Assembly: GCF_013394655.1 (NCBI RefSeq)
Contig: NZ_CP053351.1
Span: forward strand, 3,946,001-4,010,000
Source: Winogradskyella schleiferi
Lineage (GTDB): Bacteria; Bacteroidota; Bacteroidia; Flavobacteriales; Flavobacteriaceae
Length of the DNA stretch: 64,000 nt
Direction of reading: 5' to 3'
The notes under the pieces are model-generated. The model saw nothing but the letters and a program-made list of their open reading frames with translations, had not been told where the DNA came from and did not search any database. The first letter of the stretch is position 1. Every line of letters begins with the position of its first letter. Positions 1-8,837 of this stretch are shown piece by piece. The position numbers were made by a program, and so were the translations under genes.

Positions 1-447
1 GGCAGTGACGACATTGTAGAATCTGGTGATATCGCGGGGAATCCTGGTACTCAGGATAGTGATCCTGGACGTTTCGGAGTTCCAGATAATGGCTATTATA
101 CGTTTACTATCAATTTTTCATCTAACACCTATACAACGGTTCCTTATGATGCTTCTGGCGCTACTGATTATACAAGTATAACGCTTCAAGGAAGTGCCGC
201 TGGAACAGATACCGATTTTACACAATCCACATTTGATAGCCATTTATGGTATATCAATAGTATAAATCTTGGTTCTGGTGATGTTCAATTTACAACTAAT
301 ACAGGAGCAACTTGGGGAGGAAGTACATCCTTTTCTGGTGTAGCTACTGAAGGTGGAGGACCAATTCCAGTGATTGTTCAAGATGACTATGAGGTTTGGT
401 TTAACGACTTAACTGGAGATTATATAATGATCCCACTTAACTTATAA
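1..447 (+). CDS. SusE-like outer-membrane lipoprotein, C-terminal part
   Basis: The reading frame is open from the window edge and ends in TAA, giving 148 residues of a protein whose N-terminus lies outside. The sequence is rich in Gly, Ser, Thr and aromatic residues with alternating beta-strand pattern (for example GYYTFTINF, SITLQGSAAG, HLWYINSINL, VQFTTNTGATWGG, YEVWFNDLTGDYIMIPLN), matching the C-terminal carbohydrate-binding-like module of SusE/SusF proteins. It sits 11 bases before a second Sus-type lipoprotein and upstream of an amylase, so it is most likely the surface glycan-binding protein of the same locus. The missing N-terminus prevents confirming a lipobox. Family assignment is by pattern and context. 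Confidence 0.75.
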   Translation, partial: GSDDIVESGDIAGNPGTQDSDPGRFGVPDNGYYTFTINFSSNTYTTVPYDASGATDYTSITLQGSAAGTDTDFTQSTFDSHLWYINSINLGSGDVQFTTNTGATWGGSTSFSGVATEGGGPIPVIVQDDYEVWFNDLTGDYIMIPLNL

Positions 448-458
448 AAAGAAACACT

Positions 459-2255
459 ATGAAAATTAATAAAATCACTACGCTTATACTAAGTTTATTC
501 CTGGTTTTTACAGCGTGCGATACTGACGACGGTCTCGTACTTACAGAGCCAGATGCTTCATTTAAACTTTTAGAACCTACGGCTTCTAATATCAATTTAA
601 ATTACAATTTGCCTAATAATCCGGCATTTACAATTGTATGGGAAGATCAGTTATCTTCCGGAGATAGCTATATGATCGAATTATCATCAGATAGCGAATT
701 TGATTCATCTACGGTAATTGGTTCTTCTACTACAGATAGTTTTACGATGTCAGTAGCTGAATTCAATAATATTGTCTTAGGTGCAGGAGGTGATGCCTTT
801 GAACCTTTTGCAGTATATATAAGAGTAACTGCAGGAGCCAACTCTTCTAATAGTGTTAGCTTTAGCGTTTCTTCGTATTCAGAAGCTCCACCGGTAATTA
901 CAAGTCCTGATAATACATTTGAACTTGTGCTGCTCGAAACTACTCCAGAAGAAGAAGCCATTGCAATTTCTTGGGATGATCCAGACTTTGGAGCTAATAG
1001 CTCTGTAACTGTTAATTACGAAGTGCAATTTGCACAAGCAGGAACAGATTTTGCTAGTGCCATAACAGAAAGTACTGACGGCATGTCATTTTCTAGTTCT
1101 CATGAAGCTTTTAACGAGCTTGTTTTGAATGCTGGTCTAACTGCAGAAGAAGCAGGAAGTTTAGATATTAGAGTTAAAGCAACCATAGAAATGACTGCAG
1201 GAAATATGGAACGCTTCTCTGATGTTGTTACCATTACCGCTACGCCTTTCAGTGTAGAACTAGCTCCAATATTATACGTAGTTGGTGCTGGTGCTGTAGA
1301 TGCAGGCTGGGATTGGACAACTCCTGTTGAGTTACCTTTACAAGGTAATACCTATTCGGGAAATATTAATTTAATTAACGATGCATTTCGATTCTTTACC
1401 GTAGCATCAGATTGGGATTCAGGTTTGAACTACCCTTACTACGAAGCCGTTGGATATACAATTGACACCGAATTAGTTAATGCCATGGATGGTGACAGCA
1501 ACTTCCAATTTACTGGAACACCAGGACAATATTTTATACAAATTAATACAGCGGATAAAACGATTACATTAGGACCTCCAGTTGTTGGTCCAAATTGTAA
1601 TTTTGATCAACTATGGCTAGTTGGCGCTGGTATTGTTGATGCCGGATGGGCATGGGATACTCCAGTAGCATTACCTTGTACAGGTAATGGAACCTACTCA
1701 GGAAATGTTGCTTTGACAAATGATGCTTTCAGATTCTTCTCAGTTAATAATGATTGGGATACTGGAACTAATTATCCAACATACGAAGGAAATGGTTATA
1801 CTATTGATAGCAACTTTAATAATGCTATGGATGGTGATAGTAATTTCTATTTCAATGGTACACCAGGAACTTATTTCTTGACTGTAGATGATATCAACAA
1901 AACAATAACTCTAGGTCCAGAAGAGCTAGAATGCGAATTTGAACAACTATGGTTAGTAGGTGCAGGTGTTGTTGATGCTGGTTGGGCTTGGGATACTCCT
2001 GTGGCTTTACCTTGTACTGGAGCAGGAATTTATTCTGGGCAAGTCGCATTAACTAATGATGCCTTTAGATTCTTTTCAGTAAATAGTGATTGGGATTCAG
2101 GAACAAATTATCCAACTTATGAAGGCAATGGCTATACTATTGATTCAGATTTAATTAATGCCATGGATGGCGATAGTAATTTCTATTTTGATGGTACACC
2201 AGGAACTTATACACTTACAGTTGATACTGGAAACTTAACAATTACTGTTGAGTAA
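459..2255 (+). CDS. SusF/SusE-like lipoprotein with three tandem binding modules
   Basis: A 598-residue protein starting with a lipoprotein signal (hydrophobic LILSLFLVFTAC, lipid-attachment Cys20, acidic DTDD after it), so it should be anchored in the outer membrane. Residues about 30-260 hold two SusE-type N-terminal beta domains (each with WDDP/WEDQ-like strands). Residues about 271-373, 384-487 and 496-598 are three copies of one module of about 103 residues; shared signatures are VGAG-VDAGW-W, NDAFRFF, NYP-YE and AMDGDSNF-F-GTPG. Aromatic residues in these modules are the expected glycan-stacking residues. Copies 2 and 3 are nearly identical in protein. The likely role is capture of starch-like glucan for the neighbouring amylase. 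The exact ligand is inferred from context. Confidence 0.88.
   Translation: MKINKITTLILSLFLVFTACDTDDGLVLTEPDASFKLLEPTASNINLNYNLPNNPAFTIVWEDQLSSGDSYMIELSSDSEFDSSTVIGSSTTDSFTMSVAEFNNIVLGAGGDAFEPFAVYIRVTAGANSSNSVSFSVSSYSEAPPVITSPDNTFELVLLETTPEEEAIAISWDDPDFGANSSVTVNYEVQFAQAGTDFASAITESTDGMSFSSSHEAFNELVLNAGLTAEEAGSLDIRVKATIEMTAGNMERFSDVVTITATPFSVELAPILYVVGAGAVDAGWDWTTPVELPLQGNTYSGNINLINDAFRFFTVASDWDSGLNYPYYEAVGYTIDTELVNAMDGDSNFQFTGTPGQYFIQINTADKTITLGPPVVGPNCNFDQLWLVGAGIVDAGWAWDTPVALPCTGNGTYSGNVALTNDAFRFFSVNNDWDTGTNYPTYEGNGYTIDSNFNNAMDGDSNFYFNGTPGTYFLTVDDINKTITLGPEELECEFEQLWLVGAGVVDAGWAWDTPVALPCTGAGIYSGQVALTNDAFRFFSVNSDWDSGTNYPTYEGNGYTIDSDLINAMDGDSNFYFDGTPGTYTLTVDTGNLTITVE
1269..2252 (+). repeat. Three tandem coding repeats of about 310 bases
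   Basis: Three in-frame copies of a module of about 103 codons lie at roughly 1269-1577, 1608-1919 and 1944-2252. The protein copies 2 and 3 differ at few positions, yet many third codon positions differ (for example CTATGGCTAGTTGG against CTATGGTTAGTAGG). This points to an old duplication kept similar by selection and not a recent slip or assembly artefact. Confidence 0.85.
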
Positions 2256-2267
2256 ATTTTAATATAC

Positions 2268-2303
2268 TAAAAAAAGCTATGCGTTACGCATGGCTTTTTT
2301 TTT
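2268..2303 (+). terminator. Rho-independent terminator after the SusF-like gene
   Basis: An AGCTATGCG / CGCATGGCT stem with a TTA loop is preceded by an A run and followed by about nine T. It lies between the lipoprotein stop and the amylase start, so the amylase may be expressed at a lower level or from its own start. Confidence 0.8.
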
Positions 2304-2318
2304 AAAAACAAAATAGCT

Positions 2319-5201
2319 ATGAAAAAAATTTTATGCTTTTTAATAACTCTAATTTCCATAAATGCATTTGCCCAAGTTTCTTTGAGTGTTGGTGCTATTG
2401 AAGTAGATGAACCTGTTACAATTACAGTGGATACTAATAGTTCAGCCACTAATTGTAATGGATTTAATAATCCTACCAAAGTATACATGCATTCAGGAAT
2501 CGGTGATAACTCTGATGCTTTCGGCTTTAATGTTATCGGTAATTGGGGACAGGATGATGGTGTCGGTGAAATGACTAATAATGGAGACGGTACATTTAGT
2601 ATCACAATTACGCCACAAACCTATTACGGTATTACTCAAGCGCAAGCAGATGCCGCAACTCAAATAGGTATGGTGTTTAGAAATGCTGACGGCTCTCAAG
2701 AATTTAAAGACGATGGTTGTCTCGATTTTATTTTTCCTATTGGAAGCGTTATTATCAATTTAACACAACCTTCTAGTGATGTAGTTGTAGTAAATTCTGG
2801 CAGCAATCTTTCGGTAAGTGCCACAATTATTTTCCAAGGCTCTTCAACAGTTCAAGGCAGTTTTGAGATTTTTTACAACGATGTATCTATAGCAACTGGA
2901 TCTTGTGGTTTTCCTGCATGTAACTCAACCATTTCAAATATTACAGAAAGCGGTACCGTTAAATTTGTAGGCACACCTCCCGGATCAACAGAAACAGGAG
3001 AAGTTAGTTTTGATGTTGTTGTAGCACCAACTGTTATTGAAGCAGTACTACCTGCAAACGTAGTTGATGGTATTAATTATCATGCAGATGCTACTAAAGC
3101 GACATTAGTTTTAACAGCTCCAGGAAAAGAATTTATACAAGTTGCAGGAAGTTGGAACAACTATACGCCATCAAATACAGATGTGATGAAACGTGATCCA
3201 TCCACAGGTAAATATTGGTTGGAAATATCAGGATTAACTTCAGGTGCAATTGAAACATATCAATATTGGGTATTCGACACCAATCCTATTTCAAATTCTC
3301 CTTCATTGGTAAAAACTGCAGATCCTTTTTCAACCCTTGTTTTATCACCGTTTGATGACCCTTTCATTCCTGCAAGCTCTTATCCTAACCTACCAACGTA
3401 TCCTGATGGTCAAGATCGTGAAGTTACTGTTTTACAAACCGGACAAACGCCTTATAATTGGCAGGTTGCCAATTTTAACGCACCGAAAAAAGAAGATTTA
3501 GTTGTTTATGAAGTTCTTGTAAGGGATTTTGATGCGGATCGCAATTATCAAGATTTAATTGATAGAATCGACTATTTTAAAAACCTAAATGTTAATGCCA
3601 TTCAATTGATGCCAATTATGGAATTTGATGGTAATGAGACTTGGGGATACAATACGTCTTTTCATATGGCATTAGATAAATTTTATGGTACTCCAGATAA
3701 ATTTAAAGAATTGGTTGATGTATGTCATCAAAATGGTATTGCTGTCATTTTGGATATAGCACTAAACCATGCCACTGGTAGAAATCCATTAGTAAGAATG
3801 TGGATGGACGATCCTGATGATGACGGTTGGGGAGGACCTTCTACAGAAAATCCATATTTTAATACCGAAGCTCAGCATGCATACAGTGTTTTCAACGATT
3901 TTAATCATCAAAGTACGTTGACCAAAGATTACACAAAACGCGTCATCTCTCAATGGATTGAAGCCTACAAAATCGACGGTTTCCGATGGGATTTAACCAA
4001 AGGATTCACACAAAATTGTGGACCAGGATCTGCTGGAGGTTGTACGGATACATATCAGGCAGATCGCGTGCAGGTTTTAAAAGAATATGCCGATCATTCA
4101 TGGAATATAGATGAGAACCATTATGTTATTTTTGAGCATTTAGGAACAGATAATGAAGAGCGTGAATGGGCAAATTATCGTCTTGGAGATGCCAACCCTA
4201 AAGGTATTATGATGTGGGGTAAAATGACAGGTGAATATACTGATTTACTCCAGGGCTTTAGTAGTAGTATTAACCGGATGGGACATGAAAGTCGCGGTTA
4301 TAATGCTCCTCGACTAATGGGATATCCAGAAAGTCATGATGAAGAACGCGTAATGTATGAGGCTGTTGAATTTGGTAACAACTCAAATGGGTCACACAAT
4401 GTCAGAGATTTAAGTATCGCATTATCAAGAATGTCTGCACTAGGCGCCGTAAGTTTAACTATTCCAGGACCAAAAATGATATGGCACTTTGCTGATTTAG
4501 GCATGGATAATTCAATTTTTACATGTTCAGACGGTAGTTATAATAATGATGGCTGTAAGCTTTCGACTAAACCGCAACCGCAATGGGATAATAACTGGTT
4601 AAATGATGCTTTAAGAAGTCAGATTTACAGTGATTGGGCAAAACTAAACAAATTAAAAATTGAAGAACCTGTCTTTGAAGGCGATTATGCAATTACCTCA
4701 GGAGGTTTAACTCCTAGGATAGATGTCTTCGATAATTCTATACCAACTTCAGAATTGAAAAATGTGATCATTTTTGCCAATTTTGATGTGACTGCCCAAA
4801 CGGTTAACACTAATTTTCCAGCTGGCGTAACTACAACTTGGTATGACCTCATGGATGCCACAGGGAACACTACACTAAGTAATTCTGCGAGTACTATTTC
4901 TATTCCAGCTGGTCAGTTCAGGATTTTTGGAAACAAAGCATCTACAGTTTTAAGTGTTGATGACGAAGCTTTATTTGGGTTTAACATCTATCCAAATCCT
5001 TCTTCCATATCCTTTAGTATAAATGTCAATGTTTCAAATGTTGAAGTTTACGATTTAACAGGAAAACTGGTAAAATCGTTTAAAGGCTCATTTACAAGAA
5101 CAGATACTTTTGATATTTCATCTTTAAATTCTGGCATGTATATGGTCAAAGTCCAAAACGATACTAATCAAACGATGACAACAAAATTAGTCAAGCTCTA
5201 A
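2319..5201 (+). CDS. T9SS-exported GH13 alpha-amylase family protein
   Basis: A 960-residue glycoside hydrolase family 13 enzyme expected to cleave alpha-glucans at the cell surface or outside. Residues 1-19 are a Sec signal ending in AFAQ. Residues 20-235 are beta-rich N-terminal domains; 255-345 resemble a CBM48/E-set domain (VAGSWNNYTP, YQYWVF). The catalytic barrel starts near 393 (YEVLVRDF) and shows conserved region I (DIALNH, 479-484), region II with nucleophile Asp558 in GFRWD, acid/base Glu606 in VIFEH and Asp674 in SHDEER. The last about 80 residues (YPNP, VYDLTGKLV, LNSGMYMVKV, KLVKL) form a type A T9SS sorting domain. Neighbours are Sus-type binding lipoproteins, which supports starch or a related glucan as substrate. 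Amylase versus pullulanase-type specificity cannot be decided here. Confidence 0.93.
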   Translation: MKKILCFLITLISINAFAQVSLSVGAIEVDEPVTITVDTNSSATNCNGFNNPTKVYMHSGIGDNSDAFGFNVIGNWGQDDGVGEMTNNGDGTFSITITPQTYYGITQAQADAATQIGMVFRNADGSQEFKDDGCLDFIFPIGSVIINLTQPSSDVVVVNSGSNLSVSATIIFQGSSTVQGSFEIFYNDVSIATGSCGFPACNSTISNITESGTVKFVGTPPGSTETGEVSFDVVVAPTVIEAVLPANVVDGINYHADATKATLVLTAPGKEFIQVAGSWNNYTPSNTDVMKRDPSTGKYWLEISGLTSGAIETYQYWVFDTNPISNSPSLVKTADPFSTLVLSPFDDPFIPASSYPNLPTYPDGQDREVTVLQTGQTPYNWQVANFNAPKKEDLVVYEVLVRDFDADRNYQDLIDRIDYFKNLNVNAIQLMPIMEFDGNETWGYNTSFHMALDKFYGTPDKFKELVDVCHQNGIAVILDIALNHATGRNPLVRMWMDDPDDDGWGGPSTENPYFNTEAQHAYSVFNDFNHQSTLTKDYTKRVISQWIEAYKIDGFRWDLTKGFTQNCGPGSAGGCTDTYQADRVQVLKEYADHSWNIDENHYVIFEHLGTDNEEREWANYRLGDANPKGIMMWGKMTGEYTDLLQGFSSSINRMGHESRGYNAPRLMGYPESHDEERVMYEAVEFGNNSNGSHNVRDLSIALSRMSALGAVSLTIPGPKMIWHFADLGMDNSIFTCSDGSYNNDGCKLSTKPQPQWDNNWLNDALRSQIYSDWAKLNKLKIEEPVFEGDYAITSGGLTPRIDVFDNSIPTSELKNVIIFANFDVTAQTVNTNFPAGVTTTWYDLMDATGNTTLSNSASTISIPAGQFRIFGNKASTVLSVDDEALFGFNIYPNPSSISFSINVNVSNVEVYDLTGKLVKSFKGSFTRTDTFDISSLNSGMYMVKVQNDTNQTMTTKLVKL

Positions 5202-5223
5202 TTATTAAGTGTTATTTGAGCAT

Positions 5224-5254
5224 AAAAGAGCTTCTCAATTGAGAAGCTCTTTTT
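5224..5254 (+). terminator. Terminator after the amylase gene
   Basis: A perfect inverted repeat (AAAAGAGCTTCTC, AATT loop, then its complement) ends in a T run. It closes the amylase transcript, so the following GH53 gene probably has its own promoter in the 90 bases after it, though I could not identify a convincing one. Confidence 0.9.
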
Positions 5255-5345
5255 ATATATTTAATGCAAATTTCTAATTTTACTTAAATTGACTCTATTT
5301 TCTTGTCCTATTTATTACTTGACACAAGATTTCTAATAAAAAATC

Positions 5346-6506
5346 ATGGTGAGCACCAAATCAGCATTTCGAAAAATCAATAAAATGTTATTGCTAATAT
5401 TCATTTTATGTAGTTTTTCTTGTAATAATAATGATTCAATTGATATTTCGGTTCTGGATGAACCACCTATCTCATTTTATTATGGTTCTGATTTATCGTA
5501 CGTTAACGAAATGGAAGATTGCGGAGCTACCTACAAAAATAGTAACGGCATCGTTCAAGATCCATATGAGATTTTTAAAAATGAAGGGGCTAACTTAGTC
5601 CGTCTAAGATTATGGCATAGCCCAACATGGACTGATTATTCTAATCTTCTAGATGTAAAACAGTCTATTCAGCGTGCTAAAGATCAAGGTATGCATGTAC
5701 TTTTAGATTTTCATTATTCAGACACTTGGGCAGATCCTTCAAAACAACAAATACCTGCAGCATGGATTAATATTATTGATGATACCCAAACTTTAGGAAA
5801 TGCGCTTTACAATTATACCTATACTACCTTGTTAGAATTAGCCAATGAAAATTTACTGCCCAACATTGTACAAGTGGGCAATGAAATTAACCCAATGATT
5901 CTTCAGGATGGAGATTTAGAATGGCCAATTGATTGGGTTCGGAATTCGCACTTAATAAATAAAGGCATTGACGCCGTAAGGACTATTGCTGAAGATCAAA
6001 ATGAAACGATTGAGGTAATGCTTCATATCGCACAACCCGAAAATGGTCTGTGGTGGTTTGAACAAGCTACAGATAATGGCGTTATAGATTTTGATTGGAT
6101 AGGGTTGTCCTACTACCCTATCTGGTCAGATTACGATTTAAACGAGGTACAATCACCACTTTCAACTCTTATTAATACTTACAATAAGAAATTGATGATT
6201 GTTGAAACTGCCTATCCATTTACTTTAGACAATGCTGATAGCGCCAATAATATTTTAGGATCTGATGCTCTGGTCAATGACTATCCTGCTTCTCAACAAG
6301 GTCAGTTAGATTATCTCAACAAACTGAAATCAATTATAAAAAATGCAGGTGGACAAGGTTTAGTATACTGGGAGCCGGCTTGGGTTTCTACCAATTGTTA
6401 TACTTTATGGGCACAAGGATCACATTGGGATAATGCCACACTATTTGACCAAAACAACAAAGCCACACTAGGAATGGCATTTTATAATGCGTCTTTTAAT
6501 GACTGA
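5346..6506 (+). CDS. GH53 arabinogalactan endo-beta-1,4-galactanase, lipoprotein
   Basis: A 386-residue protein with a lipoprotein signal (MLLLIFILCSFSC, Cys26) and a GH53 barrel. Family signatures are visible: YYGSDLSYVNEMED near the start, VRLRLWHSPTW (85-95), LLDFHYSDTWADPSKQ (119-134), acid/base Glu180 in QVGNE, and nucleophile Glu287 in IVETAYP. It should cut beta-1,4-galactan (type I arabinogalactan) and is probably tethered to the outer membrane. The listed start is the farthest ATG; the ATG at 5385 (Met14) gives a more usual signal length and may be the true start. It follows the alpha-glucan genes but with a terminator between, so its membership in the same locus is uncertain. Confidence 0.92.
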   Translation: MVSTKSAFRKINKMLLLIFILCSFSCNNNDSIDISVLDEPPISFYYGSDLSYVNEMEDCGATYKNSNGIVQDPYEIFKNEGANLVRLRLWHSPTWTDYSNLLDVKQSIQRAKDQGMHVLLDFHYSDTWADPSKQQIPAAWINIIDDTQTLGNALYNYTYTTLLELANENLLPNIVQVGNEINPMILQDGDLEWPIDWVRNSHLINKGIDAVRTIAEDQNETIEVMLHIAQPENGLWWFEQATDNGVIDFDWIGLSYYPIWSDYDLNEVQSPLSTLINTYNKKLMIVETAYPFTLDNADSANNILGSDALVNDYPASQQGQLDYLNKLKSIIKNAGGQGLVYWEPAWVSTNCYTLWAQGSHWDNATLFDQNNKATLGMAFYNASFND

Positions 6507-6659
6507 AAAGTGTTTGATAATTGAAATGATTTAAACTTTTTTTAGAATTGGAAGCTAAAACTAGATATACTAAAGCACATCTTTTTAAATAACTTTAAAA
6601 CCAATAAAAAACAGCATTAAAATAAAGGCTAAAATGAGATCTAAATTAAAATTAATTAG

Positions 6660-6667
6660 TACCTTTG
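6660..6667 (+). promoter_or_regulatory. Bacteroidota -7 box for rpsP
   Basis: TACCTTTG fits the TAnnTTTG consensus, and lies 82 bases before the rpsP start. No clear TTG box is seen 20 bases upstream, so the -33 element is weak. Confidence 0.6.
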
Positions 6668-6679
6668 CGCCCGCCTGAG

Positions 6680-6734
6680 CGACATAATTTTAATGTCGGG
6701 CTGGCTCTCATTAATAACAGAGGTCGAGAACCTC
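6680..6734 (+). promoter_or_regulatory. Structured 5' leader of rpsP, candidate autoregulatory RNA
   Basis: The short leader between the -7 box and the rpsP start contains two hairpins: CGACAT / ATGTCG around a 7-base loop (6680-6698) and GAGGT / ACCTC around CGAGA (6720-6734), the second ending 14 bases before the ATG. An outer pairing GAGC (6677-6680) with GCTC (6703-6706) is also possible but competes with the first C-G pair. Ribosomal protein operons are often controlled through such leaders; that this one binds S16 is inference. Confidence 0.4.
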
Positions 6735-6748
6735 ACTAATTAATTATT

Positions 6749-7270
6749 ATGCCTGTAAAAATTAGATTACAAAGACACGGTAAAAAAGGAAAACCTTATT
6801 ACTGGATCGTAGCAGCGGATTCGCGCGCTAAAAGAGATGGTAAATACTTAGAAAAACTAGGTGCTTACAATCCAAACACCAATCCTGCAACTATCGAATT
6901 AGATGTTGACGGAGCTGTAACATGGTTACAAAACGGTGCACAACCAACCGACACTGCAAAAGCAATTTTATCTTATAAAGGAGCAATGCTAAAAAATCAT
7001 TTAGCTGGTGGCGTAAGAAAAGGGGCTTTGACTGAAGAGCAAGCCGAAGAAAAATTCAACGCATGGTTGGAAGAGAAAGCAACTAAGATTGAAGCTAAAT
7101 CTGAAGGTTTGTCTAAAGCAGATGCTGATGCAAAAGCTAAAGCACATGAAGCTGAAAAAGCTGTAAATGAAGCACGTATTGCTGCAGCAGCTCCAGTTGT
7201 TGAAGAAGAAGTTGCTGAAGAAGCTGAGGCTACAACAGAAGATGCAAAAGCGTCTAGCGAAGAAGAATAA
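6749..7270 (+). CDS. rpsP: 30S ribosomal protein S16
   Basis: A 173-residue S16 protein of the small ribosomal subunit. The N-terminal about 85 residues carry the family core (MPVKIRLQRHGKKGKPYYWI, DSRAKRDGKYLEKLG, YNP). The remaining half is an Ala/Glu/Lys-rich extension (EEKATKIEAKSEG, AAAAPVVEEEVAEEAE) that is normal for Bacteroidota S16 and probably flexible or helical. It is the first gene of a cluster with rimM, the 16S maturation factor that binds S19, and trmN6. A terminator follows it, so most transcripts may end before rimM. Confidence 0.97.
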   Translation: MPVKIRLQRHGKKGKPYYWIVAADSRAKRDGKYLEKLGAYNPNTNPATIELDVDGAVTWLQNGAQPTDTAKAILSYKGAMLKNHLAGGVRKGALTEEQAEEKFNAWLEEKATKIEAKSEGLSKADADAKAKAHEAEKAVNEARIAAAAPVVEEEVAEEAEATTEDAKASSEEE

Positions 7271-7290
7271 AGAAATTATTTTTTATACTT

Positions 7291-7323
7291 TTAAACCCTG
7301 ACCTGTATCGTCAGGGTTTTTTT
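7291..7323 (+). terminator. Terminator after rpsP
   Basis: AAACCCTGA pairs with TCAGGGTTT around a 9-base loop, followed by seven or more T. It separates rpsP from rimM. Confidence 0.9.
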
Positions 7324-7403
7324 ATTACATAAAATGAATATAAGGTTTTATGTAATAATCCTCATACAAATGAGGCTCTCAAAATATTTATACATAACAC
7401 TAA

Positions 7404-7430
7404 GAGGTCCTGAATCAAGTTCAGGATGAC
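7404..7430. repeat. Flavobacterial intergenic palindrome
   Basis: A GTCCTGAA / TTCAGGAT palindrome around TCAAG, of the kind scattered between genes in flavobacterial genomes. It ends 14 bases before the rimM start. Only one copy of this exact type was seen in the window. Confidence 0.6.
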
Positions 7431-7444
7431 AAATAAAATTTGTC

Positions 7445-7972
7445 ATGAAAAAAGAAGAATGTTTTTATTTAGGTAAAATCGTAAAAAAATACAGCTTTAA
7501 AGGTGAACTTTTAGCAAAACTAGATACTGATGAACCTGATCTGTACGATGGCCTAGATGCTATTTTTATAGATCTTAGAGGGAATTTAGTACCTTTCTTT
7601 ATTGAATCCTCTCAATTACATAAGTCAAATTTACTCCGTTTAAAATTTGAAGACGTTAATACGGAAGCTGATGCAGATGCTTTAATAAAGACCGAATTGT
7701 ATTTACCCTTAGATTTATTGCCCAAATTAGACGGTAATAAATTTTATTTCCATGAAGTTATAGGTTTTACCATAAAAGACAAAAATTATGGTAAAGTTGG
7801 TGTTTTAAAAGGCATCAACGATTCTACTGCACAAGCGTTATTTGAAATTGATAGAAATGGTATTGAAATTCTTATTCCTATGAATGATGAATTTATAGTT
7901 AAAGTAGATCGAAAAAATAAAACCATCGAGGTAGATACTCCTGAAGGGTTGATTGATCTTTATATTGAATAA
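7445..7972 (+). CDS. rimM: Ribosome maturation factor RimM
   Basis: A 175-residue protein with the two domains expected of RimM: an N-terminal beta-barrel (starting YLGKIVKKYSFKGELLAKL, residues 7-26) and a C-terminal PRC barrel (about 95-170, with KLDGNKFYFHEVIGF and IEVDTPEGLIDLY). RimM helps assemble the 30S head by acting on S19 and helix 33 of 16S rRNA. It follows rpsP, the conserved order in bacteria, and precedes trmN6 by 11 bases. Length and motif order are normal. Confidence 0.95.
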   Translation: MKKEECFYLGKIVKKYSFKGELLAKLDTDEPDLYDGLDAIFIDLRGNLVPFFIESSQLHKSNLLRLKFEDVNTEADADALIKTELYLPLDLLPKLDGNKFYFHEVIGFTIKDKNYGKVGVLKGINDSTAQALFEIDRNGIEILIPMNDEFIVKVDRKNKTIEVDTPEGLIDLYIE

Positions 7973-7983
7973 ATCCTAACTTT

Positions 7984-8697
7984 TTGTCAAAGCCATTTCA
8001 ATTCAAACAATTCACAGTCAACCAAGACCGTTGTGCCATGAAAATTGGTACAGACGGCGTTTTACTCGGTGCTTGGACTTCTATAGCGAATAATCCATTT
8101 TCAGTTTTAGATATTGGTGCAGGAACTGGTGTTTTATCTTTAATGATTGCTCAGCGAAGTAAAGCAGAGACTATTGAAGCCATTGAAATTGACGATGATG
8201 CCTTTGAACAATGCTCCGAAAATTTTGAAAACTCGGATTGGGCGGATCGTCTGTTTTGTTATCATGCGTCTTTATTGGAATTTGTTGAAGAAATTGAAGA
8301 TAAATATGACCTCATCATTTGTAATCCGCCTTTTTATACCGAAGATTACAAAACAGATAGCAAAGCGAGAGATTTAGCACGATTTAATGATGCCATGCCT
8401 TTTGAACATTTAATTTATGCAGTGGTAAATTTATTATCGGACACTGGATTATTCGCTGTGGTCATTCCATATAAAGCGGAAGACAACTTTGTAAATTTAA
8501 CTTCAAAAGTAGATTTATACCCTAAACGCATACTGCGTGTAAAAGGACATCCAAATTCAGAAATTAAACGAAGTTTGTTGGAGTTCTCGTTTGAAGAAAC
8601 TGAAATTGAAACTTCCGAGCTAGTCATAGAAAGTGCCCGACATCAATATACAGAGGCTTACATTAATTTGACTCAAGAATTTTATCTTAAAATGTAG
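7984..8697 (+). CDS. trmN6: tRNA1(Val) A37 N6-methyltransferase TrmN6/YfiC
   Basis: A 237-residue SAM-dependent methyltransferase. The N-terminal FKQFTVNQDRCAMKIGTDGV block is the YfiC family hallmark; the SAM site is VLDIGAGTGVLS (41-52) and the catalytic motif of N6-adenine methylases is NPPFY (114-118). It should methylate A37 of tRNA-Val. The start is TTG at 7984, 11 bases after rimM; no ATG fits because the conserved block begins immediately after it. Probably cotranscribed with rimM. Confidence 0.93.
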   Translation: MSKPFQFKQFTVNQDRCAMKIGTDGVLLGAWTSIANNPFSVLDIGAGTGVLSLMIAQRSKAETIEAIEIDDDAFEQCSENFENSDWADRLFCYHASLLEFVEEIEDKYDLIICNPPFYTEDYKTDSKARDLARFNDAMPFEHLIYAVVNLLSDTGLFAVVIPYKAEDNFVNLTSKVDLYPKRILRVKGHPNSEIKRSLLEFSFEETEIETSELVIESARHQYTEAYINLTQEFYLKM

Positions 8698-8837
8698 ACA
8701 ATAAACACTTTTTATTCAACTCTTCTTGCACTTTAAAGGGACTCAATAGCAATAATTACTATAAAATTTGATTTAAAATCTCAGGTTTTACTGAATTTTC
8801 CAGTAATTTTATACTGAACACGTTTAAACCAAATGCT

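Noticed and set aside
2267..2605. Minus-strand frame of 112 codons over the start of the amylase gene
   Set aside because: It runs antisense to a strong signal peptide and shows no domain; the real gene is on the plus strand.
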